From positions 100,592-164,591 of the forward strand of contig CALGJV010000010.1 in assembly GCA_937928595.1 (NCBI GenBank): a stretch of 64,000 bases of DNA, written 5' to 3'. This stretch comes from an uncultured Phycisphaerae bacterium (GTDB lineage: Bacteria > Planctomycetota > Phycisphaerae > UBA1845 > Fen-1342). Position 1 is the first letter of the stretch, and the number at the start of each line of letters is the position of its first letter. The notes below the pieces were generated by a model. The model saw only the letters and a list, made by a program, of their open reading frames with translations. It ran no database searches and was not told the DNA's origin. Made by a program: the position numbers and the translations under genes. This document shows, in pieces, positions 15,396 to 25,080 of this stretch.

Positions 15396-16598
15396 TCAGA
15401 CGACGGCGCGGAGTTCCAGATGCAGGACGTCCGGCAGGGCCCGAATGGCCTCCAGGGCCTCCGTGCTGGGCCGCTCGTCGAGCGAGATGGTGCACCAGGC
15501 GGCTTTCGCACCGGCGAAAACCCGGCTTTCGATCTCCTCCGCGTTGATTCCATCGGCGCGGACGGCCTCCAGAATGGACGCCATCACGCCGACCTGGTCC
15601 CGGACCCGCAGCACGAGTTGCCAGGTGGCCGGGCTTCGTTCGAGCAGGTTCAGGCAGTTCCGCACCTCGCCCGCCACGAGGAAATCATGCACGATGCGGA
15701 CCACCTCGGCGGCGGCCGCCGCGCGGGCCTGCTCGGTCAGCGGCCCGATGTGCTGTGTGCAAATCACGCCGGGCAGCTCGGCCAGCTTGACGCGGAAGCT
15801 CGAGGGCTCGGTGGTCGGCTCCGGAATGAATACGTCCACGGCGACCCGCAGCCGGCGACTCGGAATCGCTTCCGCCAACGCGACCGCATCGACCGCTCCG
15901 GGGCGCCCCACGTGCACGAGCGCGGCGCCCTCCGATAGGCTCGCCAGGAACTCCTCATCGATCAGGACGCCGCGATCCTCCTCGTCTTCGAACGAGTGGA
16001 CGGTCACGATGTCAGCGGCGCGGGCGAGTTCCCGGGGCCAGTTGCAGAACGTGACGCCGATCTCCTCGGCGCCCTCGCCGACACCCGGCGGGGGCCAAGC
16101 CAGCACCCGCAGTCCGAACGCCCGAGCCCGCGCGGCCACGAGGCGGCCCACGGCGCCCCAGCCGACCACGCCCAGCGTCCGTCCGGCCAGGCCGCGGGCG
16201 TCACTGACTTCGGGACGGATCCAGCGGCCCTCGCGCGAGGCCACGGCGTTCTCGACGATCCGGCGGTCGAGCGCGAGGACGAGGCCGAGGGTGAGCTCGG
16301 CGACGGCGACGGCGTGCTGCTCGGGGCAGTGGGTGACGAACACACCGGCGGCCGAGGCGTCGTCGACCGCGATCTCGCCGGGCCCCGGTCCGGCGTGGAT
16401 GACCATCTGGAGGTCGCGGGCGCGGGCGATGGCGTCCGGCGCCACACGCAGGTTCTGGACGATCAGGACGCCGACGCCGGTCAGCGCGTCGCGCAACTCG
16501 CGGGCCGCGAGGTTCGGACGCGCGACGACCTCGGCCCCCAGCGCGGCGAGCTGTTCGAGGGCGGTGGCGGGCAGGTCGCAGGCGACCAGGATCTTCAT
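15396..16598 (-). CDS. D-isomer 2-hydroxyacid dehydrogenase with C-terminal ACT domain (SerA-like)
   Basis: A 400-aa protein with the SerA layout: a split catalytic domain, an NAD-binding Rossmann domain (GVVGWGAVGRLVAARA), the catalytic-loop His in TQHIGP, and a C-terminal ACT domain (about 320-400, LVLRVRDQVGVMASILEA). D-3-phosphoglycerate dehydrogenase (serine synthesis) is the nearest well-known relative. However, the usual GRTLGIIGLGNIG and HxPxTxET motifs are diverged (VTVHSFEDEED in place of the latter), so the substrate is uncertain. The start at 16598 (MKILVAC) was chosen over an upstream ATG that adds 23 basic residues. It follows accC by 108 bp on the same strand. Confidence 0.82.
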   Translation of the reverse strand: MKILVACDLPATALEQLAALGAEVVARPNLAARELRDALTGVGVLIVQNLRVAPDAIARARDLQMVIHAGPGPGEIAVDDASAAGVFVTHCPEQHAVAVAELTLGLVLALDRRIVENAVASREGRWIRPEVSDARGLAGRTLGVVGWGAVGRLVAARARAFGLRVLAWPPPGVGEGAEEIGVTFCNWPRELARAADIVTVHSFEDEEDRGVLIDEEFLASLSEGAALVHVGRPGAVDAVALAEAIPSRRLRVAVDVFIPEPTTEPSSFRVKLAELPGVICTQHIGPLTEQARAAAAAEVVRIVHDFLVAGEVRNCLNLLERSPATWQLVLRVRDQVGVMASILEAVRADGINAEEIESRVFAGAKAAWCTISLDERPSTEALEAIRALPDVLHLELRAVV

Positions 16599-16706
16599 GA
16601 CGGCCCGGACTCCTCCACGGCGGCGGCCATGCCGCGCCGCTCGCGCATTAGACCAGACGCCGGGCACCGGCTCAATCGCCGTCCGGGGCGACCGCGGGCC
16701 GGCACC

Positions 16707-18068
16707 TCAGGACTTGCCGCGCTCGGAAGCACCGAACGTGCGTTCGATGAAGCCGGTGTCCACCCGGCCGCGAACGAAGTCCGCCTGCTCCATGATCGCC
16801 CGGTGGAGGGGGATCGTGGTCTGAATCGGGCCGATGACAAACTCGGCCAGGGCCCGTCGCATGGCACGGATCGCGTCGGCGCGCGTCGCGCGGTGCACAA
16901 GCAGCTTGGCGACCATCGAATCATAGAACGGGCTGACGTTGTAGCCGGCGTAAGCGTGGGTATCGACGCGCACACCCGGTCCGCCGGGCAGGATCAGCCG
17001 CTGAATCGGCCCCGGACTGGGGCGGAACCCATCTTCGGGCGATTCGGCGTTGATGCGACACTCCAGGGCGTGACCGGACTGGTGGACCTGGTCCTGCTTG
17101 AGCTTGAGCGGCTCGCCCGCGGCGATGCGGATCTGCCACTGCACCAGGTCTTCCCCCGTGACCAGCTCCGTCACCGGATGCTCCACCTGGATGCGGGCGT
17201 TGACCTCGATGAAGTAGAAGTTCTCGCGCTCGTCGACGAGGAATTCGCACGTGCCCGCCGAGTAGTAGCCGGCGGCCCGGGCCAGTCGCACGGCGGCCGC
17301 GCACAGCTTGGCGCGGGTCCGGGCGCTGATGTGCGGGGAGGGCGATTCCTCGACGAGCTTCTGGTGGCGCCGCTGGAGCGAGCAGTCACGCTCCCACAGA
17401 TGGATGACGTTGCCCTTGCGGTCGCCGAGCAGCTGGACCTCGACGTGGCGCGGCCGCTCGATCAACTTCTCAACGTACAGGCTGCCGTCCTTGAAGGCGG
17501 CTTCGGCCTCCGCGCGGGCGTGCTTGAAGCTGGTGCGCAGCGTCGCTTCGTTGTGGGCCGGGCGCATCCCGCGGCCGCCGCCGCCCGCGGCCGCCTTGAT
17601 CATGACCGGATAGCCGAGTTTCTCGGCGATGGCGACGGCCTCGTCCTCGCTGTCGACGTTGCCGGGACTGCCGGGCACGCAGGGCACCTTGGCCTGCTTG
17701 GCGAGCTTGCGGGCGGCGACCTTGTCCCCCAGGGCCTGCATCGCTTCGGGGCTGGGTCCGATGAACTCGATCCGGCAGTCGCGGCACATCTGCGCGAAGC
17801 GCGCGTTTTCGGCCAGGAACCCGTACCCGGGGTGGATGGCCTGCACGTCGGTGAGTTCGGCGGCGGAGATGATCGCGGCGGCGTTCAGGTACGACTGCGT
17901 CGGCGACTCGCCGCCGATGCAGATCGCATCGTGGGCGAGATTCAGGTAGGCGGCGTCGCGGTCGGCCCGGGAGTAGACCGCGATGGCGTCGATTCCCAAG
18001 TCCCGGCAGGCGCGGATGATCCGCAGCGCGATCTCACCGCGGTTGGCCACAAGGATGCGCGTGAACAA
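16707..18068 (-). CDS. accC: Acetyl-CoA carboxylase, biotin carboxylase subunit
   Basis: A 453-aa ATP-grasp enzyme that carboxylates the biotin on AccB. It contains [24 protein letters not shown], the glycine-rich ATP loop [10 protein letters not shown], the CSLQRRHQK motif, [16 protein letters not shown] with the metal-binding Glu and catalytic residues, and FYDSMVAKL. Length and motifs are normal. The start codon is TTG (18068-18066), with GGAG 7 nt upstream embedded just after the accB stop; no better ATG exists before the ILVANRG motif. It forms a tight operon with accB (13 nt gap) for malonyl-CoA and fatty acid synthesis. Confidence 0.96.
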   Translation of the reverse strand: MFTRILVANRGEIALRIIRACRDLGIDAIAVYSRADRDAAYLNLAHDAICIGGESPTQSYLNAAAIISAAELTDVQAIHPGYGFLAENARFAQMCRDCRIEFIGPSPEAMQALGDKVAARKLAKQAKVPCVPGSPGNVDSEDEAVAIAEKLGYPVMIKAAAGGGGRGMRPAHNEATLRTSFKHARAEAEAAFKDGSLYVEKLIERPRHVEVQLLGDRKGNVIHLWERDCSLQRRHQKLVEESPSPHISARTRAKLCAAAVRLARAAGYYSAGTCEFLVDERENFYFIEVNARIQVEHPVTELVTGEDLVQWQIRIAAGEPLKLKQDQVHQSGHALECRINAESPEDGFRPSPGPIQRLILPGGPGVRVDTHAYAGYNVSPFYDSMVAKLLVHRATRADAIRAMRRALAEFVIGPIQTTIPLHRAIMEQADFVRGRVDTGFIERTFGASERGKS

Positions 18069-18081
18069 GCCGTGCTCCGCT

Positions 18082-18597
18082 CTAGGCCGGCCGGACCGCG
18101 AACAGCGGCTGGTCGTATTCCACGGCCTGCGCGTTCCGGACGAGAACCTTCGTGATCTGCCCGGTGCATTCGGACTTGATTTCGTTGAAGACCTTCATGG
18201 CCTCGATCAGACAGACCACCGTGTCGGGCGAGACGTGCGAGCCCACGTTCACGAACGGCGGCGATTCCGGGTCCGCCGCGTGATAGACCGTCCCCACCAT
18301 CGGCGAGCGGATCAGGATTTCGTTCTCCGCGGGGGCTTGGACGGCGGGCGCGGCGGCAACGGGGTTCGGGGCTGGCGCGGCCGCCGGCGGCGGCGCAACC
18401 GGCGTTGGCAGCGCTGGGGCCGCTGTGATGATCGGCTGTCCGCGGCGCAGGAGGATGTGGGTATCGCCCTCCCGCAGTTCGATGCGGCTCAGGTCGTTGG
18501 CGACCATGAGCTCGACGAGGTTCTTGATGTTCTTGATGTCCATCGGGGCTCTCGGGGCACAATCGCCGGAGGTTTCCTTCGTCTTGGCCTGGCTCAT
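18082..18597 (-). CDS. accB: Acetyl-CoA carboxylase biotin carboxyl carrier protein
   Basis: A 171-aa carrier protein. An N-terminal helix ([20 protein letters not shown]) matches AccB proteins, followed by a long Ala/Pro-rich linker (about 65-95) and a C-terminal biotinyl domain with Lys135 in EAMKVFNEI as the biotinylation site. The ATG at 18597 overlaps the pepP stop in an ATGA arrangement. A second ATG 18 codons in (MDIKNIK) matches the family start but lacks a good ribosome binding site, so the first is given. AccA and AccD are not in the window. Confidence 0.95.
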   Translation of the reverse strand: MSQAKTKETSGDCAPRAPMDIKNIKNLVELMVANDLSRIELREGDTHILLRRGQPIITAAPALPTPVAPPPAAAPAPNPVAAAPAVQAPAENEILIRSPMVGTVYHAADPESPPFVNVGSHVSPDTVVCLIEAMKVFNEIKSECTGQITKVLVRNAQAVEYDQPLFAVRPA

Positions 18598-19685
18598 GCG
18601 AAGCTCAGCGGAAGCGTGGACAAGACCTCGTGACCGGTTTCCGTCACGAGCACGTCATCTTCGAGTCGGACACCGCCGACGCCCGGCAGGTAGATGCCGG
18701 GCTCAATCGTAATCACCATGCCCGGCTCCAGGACGTCGGTCGACAGCTTCCCCAGCCGGGGAGCCTCGTGCCCGACCAAACCGATCCCATGACCCAGCGC
18801 GTGATTGAAACGCTTCCCGAAGCCGGCCTTGTCGATGACCTGCCGCGCCGCACGGTCGACCGCGGCCGCTCGCACGCCCGGCCGGACAGCCTCGATACCC
18901 CGCGCCTGCGCCTCGCGGACGACATCGAAGACCTTCCGGAGTTGCGCGGGGATGCTACCGAGCCATACCACACGGGTCAAGTCGCTGCCGTACCAGTCGA
19001 CGCGGGCCCCCCAATCGACCAGCAAGGGTTCTGTTTCCGTCAGACGCCGATCGCCGGGCTCGTAGTGGGGCAAGGACGAGTTCGGCCCGACCGCGACGAT
19101 CGATGGGAATGCTTCGCCTTGCGCCCCGCGCTGCCGCATCTCGTATGCCAGCCGTGCCGCGATCTCCCGCTCCGTCAGACCCGGACGCAGCCACTTCCGC
19201 ACGGCGTCGAACGCCTGCTCGGCCACCACGACGGCCTTGCGGATCCGAGCGACCTCGCCCGGCGTCTTCACGGCCCGCCGGGGCTGAATCGCGCTCGGGA
19301 TCGGCACCAGGCGGATCGGCTTGCCAAGCTTGCGGAGTGCGTTGAACTCGCTGACGGACATGTGGCCGCCGTTGAACCCCACGCGCCGCGCGCGCAGCCG
19401 CCGGAGCTCGCGTATCGTCGCTTCGGGCCCCCGCTTCTTGCGCAGCACTTTGCGGGCCCAGGGGGCCTCGTGATCCGCCGCCTCGTCAAACCGGCCGTCG
19501 GTGAGGAGCACGACCTGTCGCGGCGTGACCAGCACACCGCCGTCTTCCCCCGTGAAGCCCGTGAGCCAATACTGGTCCATGCGATCCTGAACGAAGTAGG
19601 CGTCTAGTCGCCGCCGCTCGATTTCTGACCGTAACTCCTTTATTCTACTGAAGTAAGGCTCCGGCGTGCGCATCGCTCGGCTCAT
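18594..19685 (-). CDS. M24 metallopeptidase, Xaa-Pro aminopeptidase family
   Basis: A 363-aa cytoplasmic peptidase. It has an N-terminal creatinase-like domain (YWLTGFTGEDG) and a pita-bread catalytic domain with all five metal ligands recognisable: Asp in VDWGA, Asp in GSDLTRVV, His in NHALGHGIG, Glu in TIEPGIY and Glu in RLEDDVLV. It removes N-terminal residues preceding proline. The start at 19685 was chosen because GGAGAG lies 8 nt upstream; the longer frame adds 22 Arg-rich residues. First gene of the accB-accC operon; association of a pepP/pepQ-type gene with accBC is common in bacteria. Confidence 0.92.
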   Translation of the reverse strand: MSRAMRTPEPYFSRIKELRSEIERRRLDAYFVQDRMDQYWLTGFTGEDGGVLVTPRQVVLLTDGRFDEAADHEAPWARKVLRKKRGPEATIRELRRLRARRVGFNGGHMSVSEFNALRKLGKPIRLVPIPSAIQPRRAVKTPGEVARIRKAVVVAEQAFDAVRKWLRPGLTEREIAARLAYEMRQRGAQGEAFPSIVAVGPNSSLPHYEPGDRRLTETEPLLVDWGARVDWYGSDLTRVVWLGSIPAQLRKVFDVVREAQARGIEAVRPGVRAAAVDRAARQVIDKAGFGKRFNHALGHGIGLVGHEAPRLGKLSTDVLEPGMVITIEPGIYLPGVGGVRLEDDVLVTETGHEVLSTLPLSFA

Positions 19686-19802
19686 TCGCGGTCTCTCCGG
19701 GACGACGCGCCCCACCCCCGGGCGTCGCGTCCGAGTATCCTCGGCGGGCAATGTAACCGGAACGTGCGCGGCCCGCCAGCCCGGCGGGGCCGGCCGGCTG
19801 CG

Positions 19803-19831
19803 TTGACCGCCGGTCCCGGCCGGACTATCCT
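19803..19831 (+). promoter_or_regulatory. Putative rpmB-gatC promoter
   Basis: TTGACC (19803-19808, 5/6) and TATCCT (19826-19831, 4/6) are separated by an ideal 17 bp, giving a leader of about 58 nt before the rpmB ATG. This is the best-spaced promoter in the pepP/rpmB divergent region. Confidence 0.55.
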
Positions 19832-19895
19832 ACGGGGCTCGCGGCGCTGGCCGCGGTTGAGCACGAAACCGGATCGTCAAGCACCGAGGGTAGTC

Positions 19896-20171
19896 ATGGC
19901 CCGCGTCTGTTTCTTCACCGGCAAGCGAACCAAGTTCGGTCGCTCGATCTCCCGCCGCGGCAAGGCGAAGTACCTCGGAGGCGTCGGGCGGAAGACGACC
20001 GGCATCGCGTCGCGCAAGTTCAAGCCCAACATCCAGAAGGTGCGGGCGGTGGTGAACGGGCGCGTGACGCGCATCCGGGTGAGCTGCAAGGCGATCCGGA
20101 TGGGGCTGGTGGTCAAACCGCCGGTGCGCGACTGGAAGCCGCCGGTCGAGGCGACGGCCACGCCCTCCTGA
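19896..20171 (+). CDS. rpmB: Large ribosomal subunit protein bL28
   Basis: A 91-aa basic protein starting MARVCFFTGKRT. The family N-terminal segment with a CxxTGK-type motif is present in the form CFFTGKRTKFGRS, followed by the conserved ISRRGKAKYLGG and RVSCKAIRMG parts. It is a structural component of the 50S subunit. The ATG at 19896 follows CCGAGGG. An upstream in-frame start adds 44 non-family residues and is rejected. gatC begins 11 nt downstream. Confidence 0.95.
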   Translation: MARVCFFTGKRTKFGRSISRRGKAKYLGGVGRKTTGIASRKFKPNIQKVRAVVNGRVTRIRVSCKAIRMGLVVKPPVRDWKPPVEATATPS

Positions 20172-20182
20172 GGAGCGCGCCG

Positions 20183-20485
20183 ATGGCGGGCGAGATCGAC
20201 GCCGAGCGCGTGCGGCAGATTGCGCGGCTGGCCCGCCTACGGCTGTCCGACGACGAAGTGATGCTGTTCACGGGGCAGTTGGGGGCGCTCGTGGAGTACG
20301 TGCGGCAGCTTGACGCGGTGCCGACCGACGGCGTCGAGCCGTTGGCGCATCCGGTCCCGGTCGCGAACGTGCTGCGGGACGATCGGCCGACGCCGACCCT
20401 CGACACGGAGGTTGCGCTGCGAAACGCGCCGCAGCGGGAAGGACCGCTGTTCCGCGTGCCCAGGGTGCTCGACCAGGGCGCTTGA
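20183..20485 (+). CDS. gatC: Aspartyl/glutamyl-tRNA amidotransferase subunit C
   Basis: A 100-aa GatC with the family N-terminal helix (VRQIARLARLRLSDDEV), LGALVEYVRQLDAVPTDGVEP and the C-terminal DxxxRNAPQREGPLFRVPRVL segment. It stabilises the GatA-GatB complex that amidates Glu-tRNA(Gln) and Asp-tRNA(Asn). GAGGAG precedes the ATG. gatA and gatB are not adjacent here; the next gene is convergent. Confidence 0.95.
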   Translation: MAGEIDAERVRQIARLARLRLSDDEVMLFTGQLGALVEYVRQLDAVPTDGVEPLAHPVPVANVLRDDRPTPTLDTEVALRNAPQREGPLFRVPRVLDQGA

Positions 20486-20496
20486 GCAGCGGACGG

Positions 20497-22551
20497 TCAG
20501 GCCGGGGCGACCTTGGCGGGGGAGGCGGCGACGTCCGCGGGGGCGGGGGCGGCCGCCGTCAACGGCGGCGGAGCGGGGGGCTCGAGGTAGAACTCGGGCA
20601 CGATTTCCTTGAGCCGGCGGCGGGCCTCAACCCGGTCGAGCCGGTCGGCGTCCGCCAGCAGCGCGTCGATCTGCCGGACCGTCGTGTCCCAGTCGACCGG
20701 GACGTTCTGCCAGATGCCGATCTTCGGGTGCGCGGTGCGGGCGACGTTCTCGCCGTCGATGGCCAGCTCTTCGTAGAGCTTCTCGCCCGGGCGCAGGCCG
20801 GTGAAGACGATCCGGATGTCGACGTCGGGGCGAAAGCCGGAGAGCGTGATCATCTCGCGGGCGAGGTCGACGATCTTGACCTGCTCGCCCATGTCGAGCA
20901 CGAAGATCTCGCCGCCGCGCCCCATCGACGCGGCCTGGAGCACGAGCTGGGCGGCCTCGGGGATGGTCATGAAATAGCGCACCATCTCCGGGTGCGTCAC
21001 CGTGACGGGCCCGCCGCGGGCGATCTGCTCGCGGAAGATCGGGATCACGCTGCCGCTGCTGCCGAGCACGTTGCCGAAGCGGACCGTGACGAACTGCGTC
21101 TTCGAGCGGGCGCTGAGCCCCTGGATGTACATCTCCGCGACGCGCTTCGAGCAGCCCATGATGCTGGTCGGGTTGACGGCCTTGTCCGTCGAGATCATGA
21201 CGAACTTGTCGACGCCGGCGGCGTGCGCCGCGTCGGCCACCGTCCGCGTCCCGCGGATGTTGTTCTTGAGCGCCTCGCCCGGGTTGAGCTCCATCATGGG
21301 CACGTGCTTGTGCGCCGCGGCATGGAAGACGGCGCTGGGTTGATACCGACGGAAGAGGGTTTCGATGCGGCCGCGGTCGGCGATGTCGGCAATGCTGGGC
21401 ACCAGGTCGATCGCGGGGAACGAACGCCGCAACTCGCAATCGATCTGGAACAGGCTCGGTTCGGCCTGCTCGACGAGCAGCAGTTGCCGCGGCTCGAAAC
21501 GCGCGATCTGCCGGCACATTTCGGAGCCGATCGAGCCGCCGGCCCCGGTCACCATCACGACCCGGCCGCGGATGAAAGCGGCGATCTGGTCGTCGTCCAG
21601 CCGCACGGGCGGTCGGCCCAGCAGGTCGTTGATGTCGACGTCGCGGATCTCCTTGACCGTGGCCCGCCCGGTGAGCAGGTCGGTCAGCGCGGGCAAGGTC
21701 TTGAATCGCAGGTTGGTGCCCTCGCAGAGCTCGACGACGCGGCGCAGCCGCTCGCGCGAGGCCGAGGGCATCGCGATCAACAGCTCGTCCACCGCGTACT
21801 CGTCGGCGAAGCGCTTCACGTCCTCGATCGGGCCGAGCACGTCGATGCCGTGAATCTGCTGCCCGTGCTTGCTGGCATCGTCATCCAGGAAGCCGACCAC
21901 GCGGTAGCGCTCGACCGGCATGCGCTGGATCTCGCGGACGGCGTTCTCGCCCGCGTTGCCGGCGCCGAGGATGAGCAGCTTGGGCACGGTCCCCTCGGCC
22001 GGCGGGCGGACTTCCTCGTGGTAGAGCCGTACGGCCAGCCGCGCGCCGCAAACCAGCGCGACGGTCCCGCCGAAATCGAGCAGAAAGACGGAGTCCGGAA
22101 AGCGCGCGTCGAAGACCGCCGGCAGGCCGAGGCGCTGGAGATTCAGCAGGCCGTAGTAAAGGATGAAGATGCCGAAGAACCCCCACCAGGCCGCGGTCAC
22201 GACGCGGAACACATCCCGCAGGCTGACGTAGCGCCACGACCCGCGGTGCAGGCCCATCAGCACGAACGCCGTGAGCTTGATCGCGACCACGGGCACCATC
22301 AGCGGTAGGCAGAACTCCGTGAACCAGTCGAACACCTCGGTCGGAGCCTCGACCGGCCACAGCCACGACTTGAGCCAGCGGAATGGCGCCCCGAGGGAGG
22401 GCGAACGCTTGAAGTTGTACGCCAGCGCGAACGCCAGAAGCCAGGCCGCCGCGAACAGCGCGGCGTGCGCCGCGCCGCTCAGCCAGACCCGGTGGCGCTG
22501 CACCCAGGCGTTGCGGCTGATCCACGGCAGTTCGCGTGCGTGATCGGTCAT
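20497..22551 (-). CDS. CapD/PglF-like nucleotide-sugar 4,6-dehydratase, membrane protein
   Basis: A 684-aa protein with about four N-terminal membrane helices (about 25-140), a CoA-binding-like Rossmann domain (LILGAGNAGENAVREI), and a C-terminal extended short-chain dehydrogenase domain. The latter has VVMVTGAGGSIGSEMCRQI, HAAAHKHVPMMELNP, the STDKAVNPTSIMGCSKR active-site segment and LDMGEQVKIVDLAREMI. This is the architecture of PglF/WbpM/CapD, which convert UDP-GlcNAc to a 4-keto-6-deoxy sugar for surface polysaccharide or glycan synthesis. The start at 22551 (MTDHAREL) was chosen over an upstream ATG inside the previous gene. C-terminal tail is Pro/Ala-rich. Confidence 0.92.
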   Translation of the reverse strand: MTDHARELPWISRNAWVQRHRVWLSGAAHAALFAAAWLLAFALAYNFKRSPSLGAPFRWLKSWLWPVEAPTEVFDWFTEFCLPLMVPVVAIKLTAFVLMGLHRGSWRYVSLRDVFRVVTAAWWGFFGIFILYYGLLNLQRLGLPAVFDARFPDSVFLLDFGGTVALVCGARLAVRLYHEEVRPPAEGTVPKLLILGAGNAGENAVREIQRMPVERYRVVGFLDDDASKHGQQIHGIDVLGPIEDVKRFADEYAVDELLIAMPSASRERLRRVVELCEGTNLRFKTLPALTDLLTGRATVKEIRDVDINDLLGRPPVRLDDDQIAAFIRGRVVMVTGAGGSIGSEMCRQIARFEPRQLLLVEQAEPSLFQIDCELRRSFPAIDLVPSIADIADRGRIETLFRRYQPSAVFHAAAHKHVPMMELNPGEALKNNIRGTRTVADAAHAAGVDKFVMISTDKAVNPTSIMGCSKRVAEMYIQGLSARSKTQFVTVRFGNVLGSSGSVIPIFREQIARGGPVTVTHPEMVRYFMTIPEAAQLVLQAASMGRGGEIFVLDMGEQVKIVDLAREMITLSGFRPDVDIRIVFTGLRPGEKLYEELAIDGENVARTAHPKIGIWQNVPVDWDTTVRQIDALLADADRLDRVEARRRLKEIVPEFYLEPPAPPPLTAAAPAPADVAASPAKVAPA

Positions 22552-22594
22552 CGCTGTTCCGACTGGGCCGCCCGCGGCGACCGCCTGCGCCTGT

Positions 22595-23713
22595 TCAAGG
22601 CCGGGCCAGCACGGCATCGGCGAAGGACTGCGCCACCGTGTAGCGGCCCTCGGCCTGGGCGGCGGCCAGCCCCGCGAGCCGAGCGGCCGCCTCCCGCGCG
22701 TGCGGCATGTCGTTCAACCGCCAGGCGCAGTACGTTTCGACCACCCGGCCGTTGACCGTCTCCTGGTACCGGCGGCTGGCGGTGTCCGCCGCCCGCAGTT
22801 GCGCCTCCAGATAGTTCGACCGGCCGCCGCGGGCGTCGCCCACGTACGCCAGCAACTCGTCGCGCCGATCCAGGAAGTTCGGGTCGCGCTCGAAGGCCGC
22901 GAGAATGTAGGCGGCGGCCGACTGCAACTGGTCGGACTCGAGCAAGCCGTGGGCGATCAGCAGTGCGGGCAGGTAAGCCTGCGGATCGAGCTGATGCGGG
23001 ACTTCCAGCAGCGCGATGGCGCGCCGCAGATCGCCGGCGCAGGTGGTGCAGTTCGGATACCGCAACAGGCCGCGGGCCGGGTCACGGATCGGAGCTTCAA
23101 CGGTGGCCCGTCGATACAGAGCCAGACCCTCCGCGAGTGTGCGCTGGGCCCGGTCGCGGTTGTTGGCCTCGAGTGCCTCAAGCACGGTCGGGGCCCGGGG
23201 CGGAGCTTCATCGGGAAGCGGGTTGACTGCCAGCAGCCGCTGAAACTCGTCGCGCGGGGGCTGCGGCGTGAAACGGTAGGAATCGATGGCGGGCATGCCG
23301 CCCGGGCCGATCGTCAACGGGGGCAAGTCCAGTCGCTTGGCCTCCGCCAGGCCGGAGATCGTCTCGGCGTCGCCGGGGCGCCCCAACAGCAGCGAGAACG
23401 GGTTGGCCCGTCCGCCGAAGGTCGGCGCGACGCCGAGCATGGGCATCGGCACCATGGACGCGTACGGCGACACCCGCGTGTTGTTCCTGAACGAAAACGG
23501 CTGCTCGCCGATCGTGCCGACGTTCCGGCGTGTGGCGTCGAATGGTCGCAGCCCCGGATCCTGCGTGTATTGCCCACCCAGGTAGCGGGACGGACCCTTC
23601 TCCGCCGGACGGCTCACGTCGTCGGACGTGCGCACGCGGAGCTGCGCCCACGCCGAAGCGGACGCCGCGAGCACGGCGACAGGGACCACGACTCGGCGGA
23701 CCGCTGGGTTCAC
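22595..23713 (-). CDS. Secreted helical-repeat protein, unknown function
   Basis: A 372-aa protein with a signal peptide (MNPAVRR then a hydrophobic stretch ending ASAWA). After it comes a low-complexity region (about 25-170), then an alpha-helical half with tetratricopeptide-like pairs (DLRRAIALLEVPHQLDPQAY, LQSAAAYILAAFERDPNFL). It contains a YPNCTTCAGDL Cys pair. No enzyme motif is visible. It starts with GTG at 23713 behind an excellent AGGAGG, with a TATAAT box about 50 bp upstream. It precedes the CapD-like gene on the same strand, so a cell-surface role is possible but unproven. Confidence 0.7.
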   Translation of the reverse strand: MNPAVRRVVVPVAVLAASASAWAQLRVRTSDDVSRPAEKGPSRYLGGQYTQDPGLRPFDATRRNVGTIGEQPFSFRNNTRVSPYASMVPMPMLGVAPTFGGRANPFSLLLGRPGDAETISGLAEAKRLDLPPLTIGPGGMPAIDSYRFTPQPPRDEFQRLLAVNPLPDEAPPRAPTVLEALEANNRDRAQRTLAEGLALYRRATVEAPIRDPARGLLRYPNCTTCAGDLRRAIALLEVPHQLDPQAYLPALLIAHGLLESDQLQSAAAYILAAFERDPNFLDRRDELLAYVGDARGGRSNYLEAQLRAADTASRRYQETVNGRVVETYCAWRLNDMPHAREAAARLAGLAAAQAEGRYTVAQSFADAVLARP

Positions 23714-23763
23714 GGACCGTACCTCCTTCCGGCGCTCCGAGCGCCGTGCGCCAGCCCCGGCGG

Positions 23764-23769
23764 ATTATA
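23764..23769 (-). promoter_or_regulatory. Perfect -10 hexamer upstream of the helical-repeat gene
   Basis: TATAAT on the minus strand, about 50 bp before the GTG start at 23713. No convincing -35 hexamer is found at 16-18 bp, so the promoter may rely on other contacts. The rest of 23714-24066 holds nothing else I can name. Confidence 0.4.
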
Positions 23770-24066
23770 CTGCCGCCGCCGAGCCCGTTCCGCTGTGAGT
23801 GGAATCGGCTGAATCGGGCCGGCACCTGTGGGCGGCGCGACGATTATCGGAGCGCGATCCGGGCGTCGCCCCCGGTACAATGGCCGGCGGCGGTTGCGGG
23901 CCAACGGTCTCCCTCGCGAAAGCGCGATACCGCAGGGCAGGACGCGCGGAGGCGGAGTGCGGCCGGCGTAACCGCTTCCGGGCACAGATCGACGTTGCTG
24001 CGGAGTTGGAGCTCCCGCCGGCCGGCCGTACGCTGTGTCGCCCACCGGGGCGTGAAGGAGTCGCAG

Positions 24067-25080
24067 ATGCTGGTGGTGATGAGTGTCGGAGCCACACCGG
24101 AACAGATTGAAGCGGTCGCCGATCGGATTCGGCAGTTCGGCTACACGCCGCACGTCATTCCGGGCGGGATCCGCACGGCGATCGGGATCACCGGCAACAA
24201 GGGTCCGGAGGGGCGCGAGCTGCTCCTGATGATGCCGGGGGTCGAGGACGTCGTCCGAATCACCGTCGGCTACAAGCTCGTGTCGCGCGAGACGCACCCG
24301 CAACCGAGCGTCTTTCCGATCGCCGGGACCGCGGTGGGCGGGGCCTTCACGGTGATCGCGGGGCCGTGCTCGGTCGAGAACGAGGCGATGATCCTCGAGA
24401 CGGCCCGGTTCATGACCGGGCTTGGGGTGCGGCTCATGCGGGCCGGCGCGTTCAAGCCGCGGACGAGCCCGTACTCGTTTCAGGGCCTGGGTGAGGAGGG
24501 GCTCGCGATTCTCGCCAAGGCCCGGCGCGAGACCGGCATCGGCATCGTCACCGAGGTGATGGATGTCGAGATGGCCGACCGGGTGGCCGAGGTCGCGGAC
24601 GTGCTCCAGGTGGGCACGCGAAACATGCAGAACTACTCGCTGCTGCGCAAGTTGGGCACCGTGCGCAAGCCGGTCCTGCTGAAGCGCGGCATGGCCGCGA
24701 CGGTCGAAGAGTGGTTGCTGGCGGCGGAATACCTGATGGCCGGCGGCAACCGCCAGGTGATCCTCTGCGAGCGCGGCGTCCGCACATTCGCGGACCACAC
24801 GCGGAACACGCTCGATCTGTCCATCGTGCCGGTGGTGAAGCACCTTTCGCACCTGCCCGTGATCATCGACCCCAGTCACGGGACCGGGCGGGCGGAGTAC
24901 GTGCCGGCAATGTCCCGGGCGGCGCTGGCCGCGGGCGCCGACGGCCTGATCGTCGAGGTGCACCCGGATCCGCGCTGCGCGCTGTCCGACGGACAGCAGT
25001 CGCTGAGCTTCGACGGGTTCCGCGCGCTGTACGAATCGCTGAAGCCGCTGGCGGACGTGCTGCGGGTGACGCTGCGGTAG
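24067..25080 (+). CDS. aroF: 3-deoxy-7-phosphoheptulonate synthase (DAHP synthase, AroAI-beta type)
   Basis: A 337-aa enzyme with an N-terminal ferredoxin-like regulatory domain (about 1-75, LVVMSVGATPEQIEAV) and a catalytic TIM barrel. The barrel has VIAGPCSVENEAM, RAGAFKPRTSPYSFQG, QVGTRNMQNYSLL, LLKRGMAAT, ILCERGVRTF, the metal-site VIIDPSHGTG and IVEVHPDP. It condenses phosphoenolpyruvate and erythrose-4-phosphate at the entry of aromatic amino acid synthesis. The start at 24067 has GAAGGAG upstream; the longer frame adds 179 non-conserved residues. The Thermotoga-type N-terminal domain usually mediates tyrosine feedback. Confidence 0.95.
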   Translation: MLVVMSVGATPEQIEAVADRIRQFGYTPHVIPGGIRTAIGITGNKGPEGRELLLMMPGVEDVVRITVGYKLVSRETHPQPSVFPIAGTAVGGAFTVIAGPCSVENEAMILETARFMTGLGVRLMRAGAFKPRTSPYSFQGLGEEGLAILAKARRETGIGIVTEVMDVEMADRVAEVADVLQVGTRNMQNYSLLRKLGTVRKPVLLKRGMAATVEEWLLAAEYLMAGGNRQVILCERGVRTFADHTRNTLDLSIVPVVKHLSHLPVIIDPSHGTGRAEYVPAMSRAALAAGADGLIVEVHPDPRCALSDGQQSLSFDGFRALYESLKPLADVLRVTLR

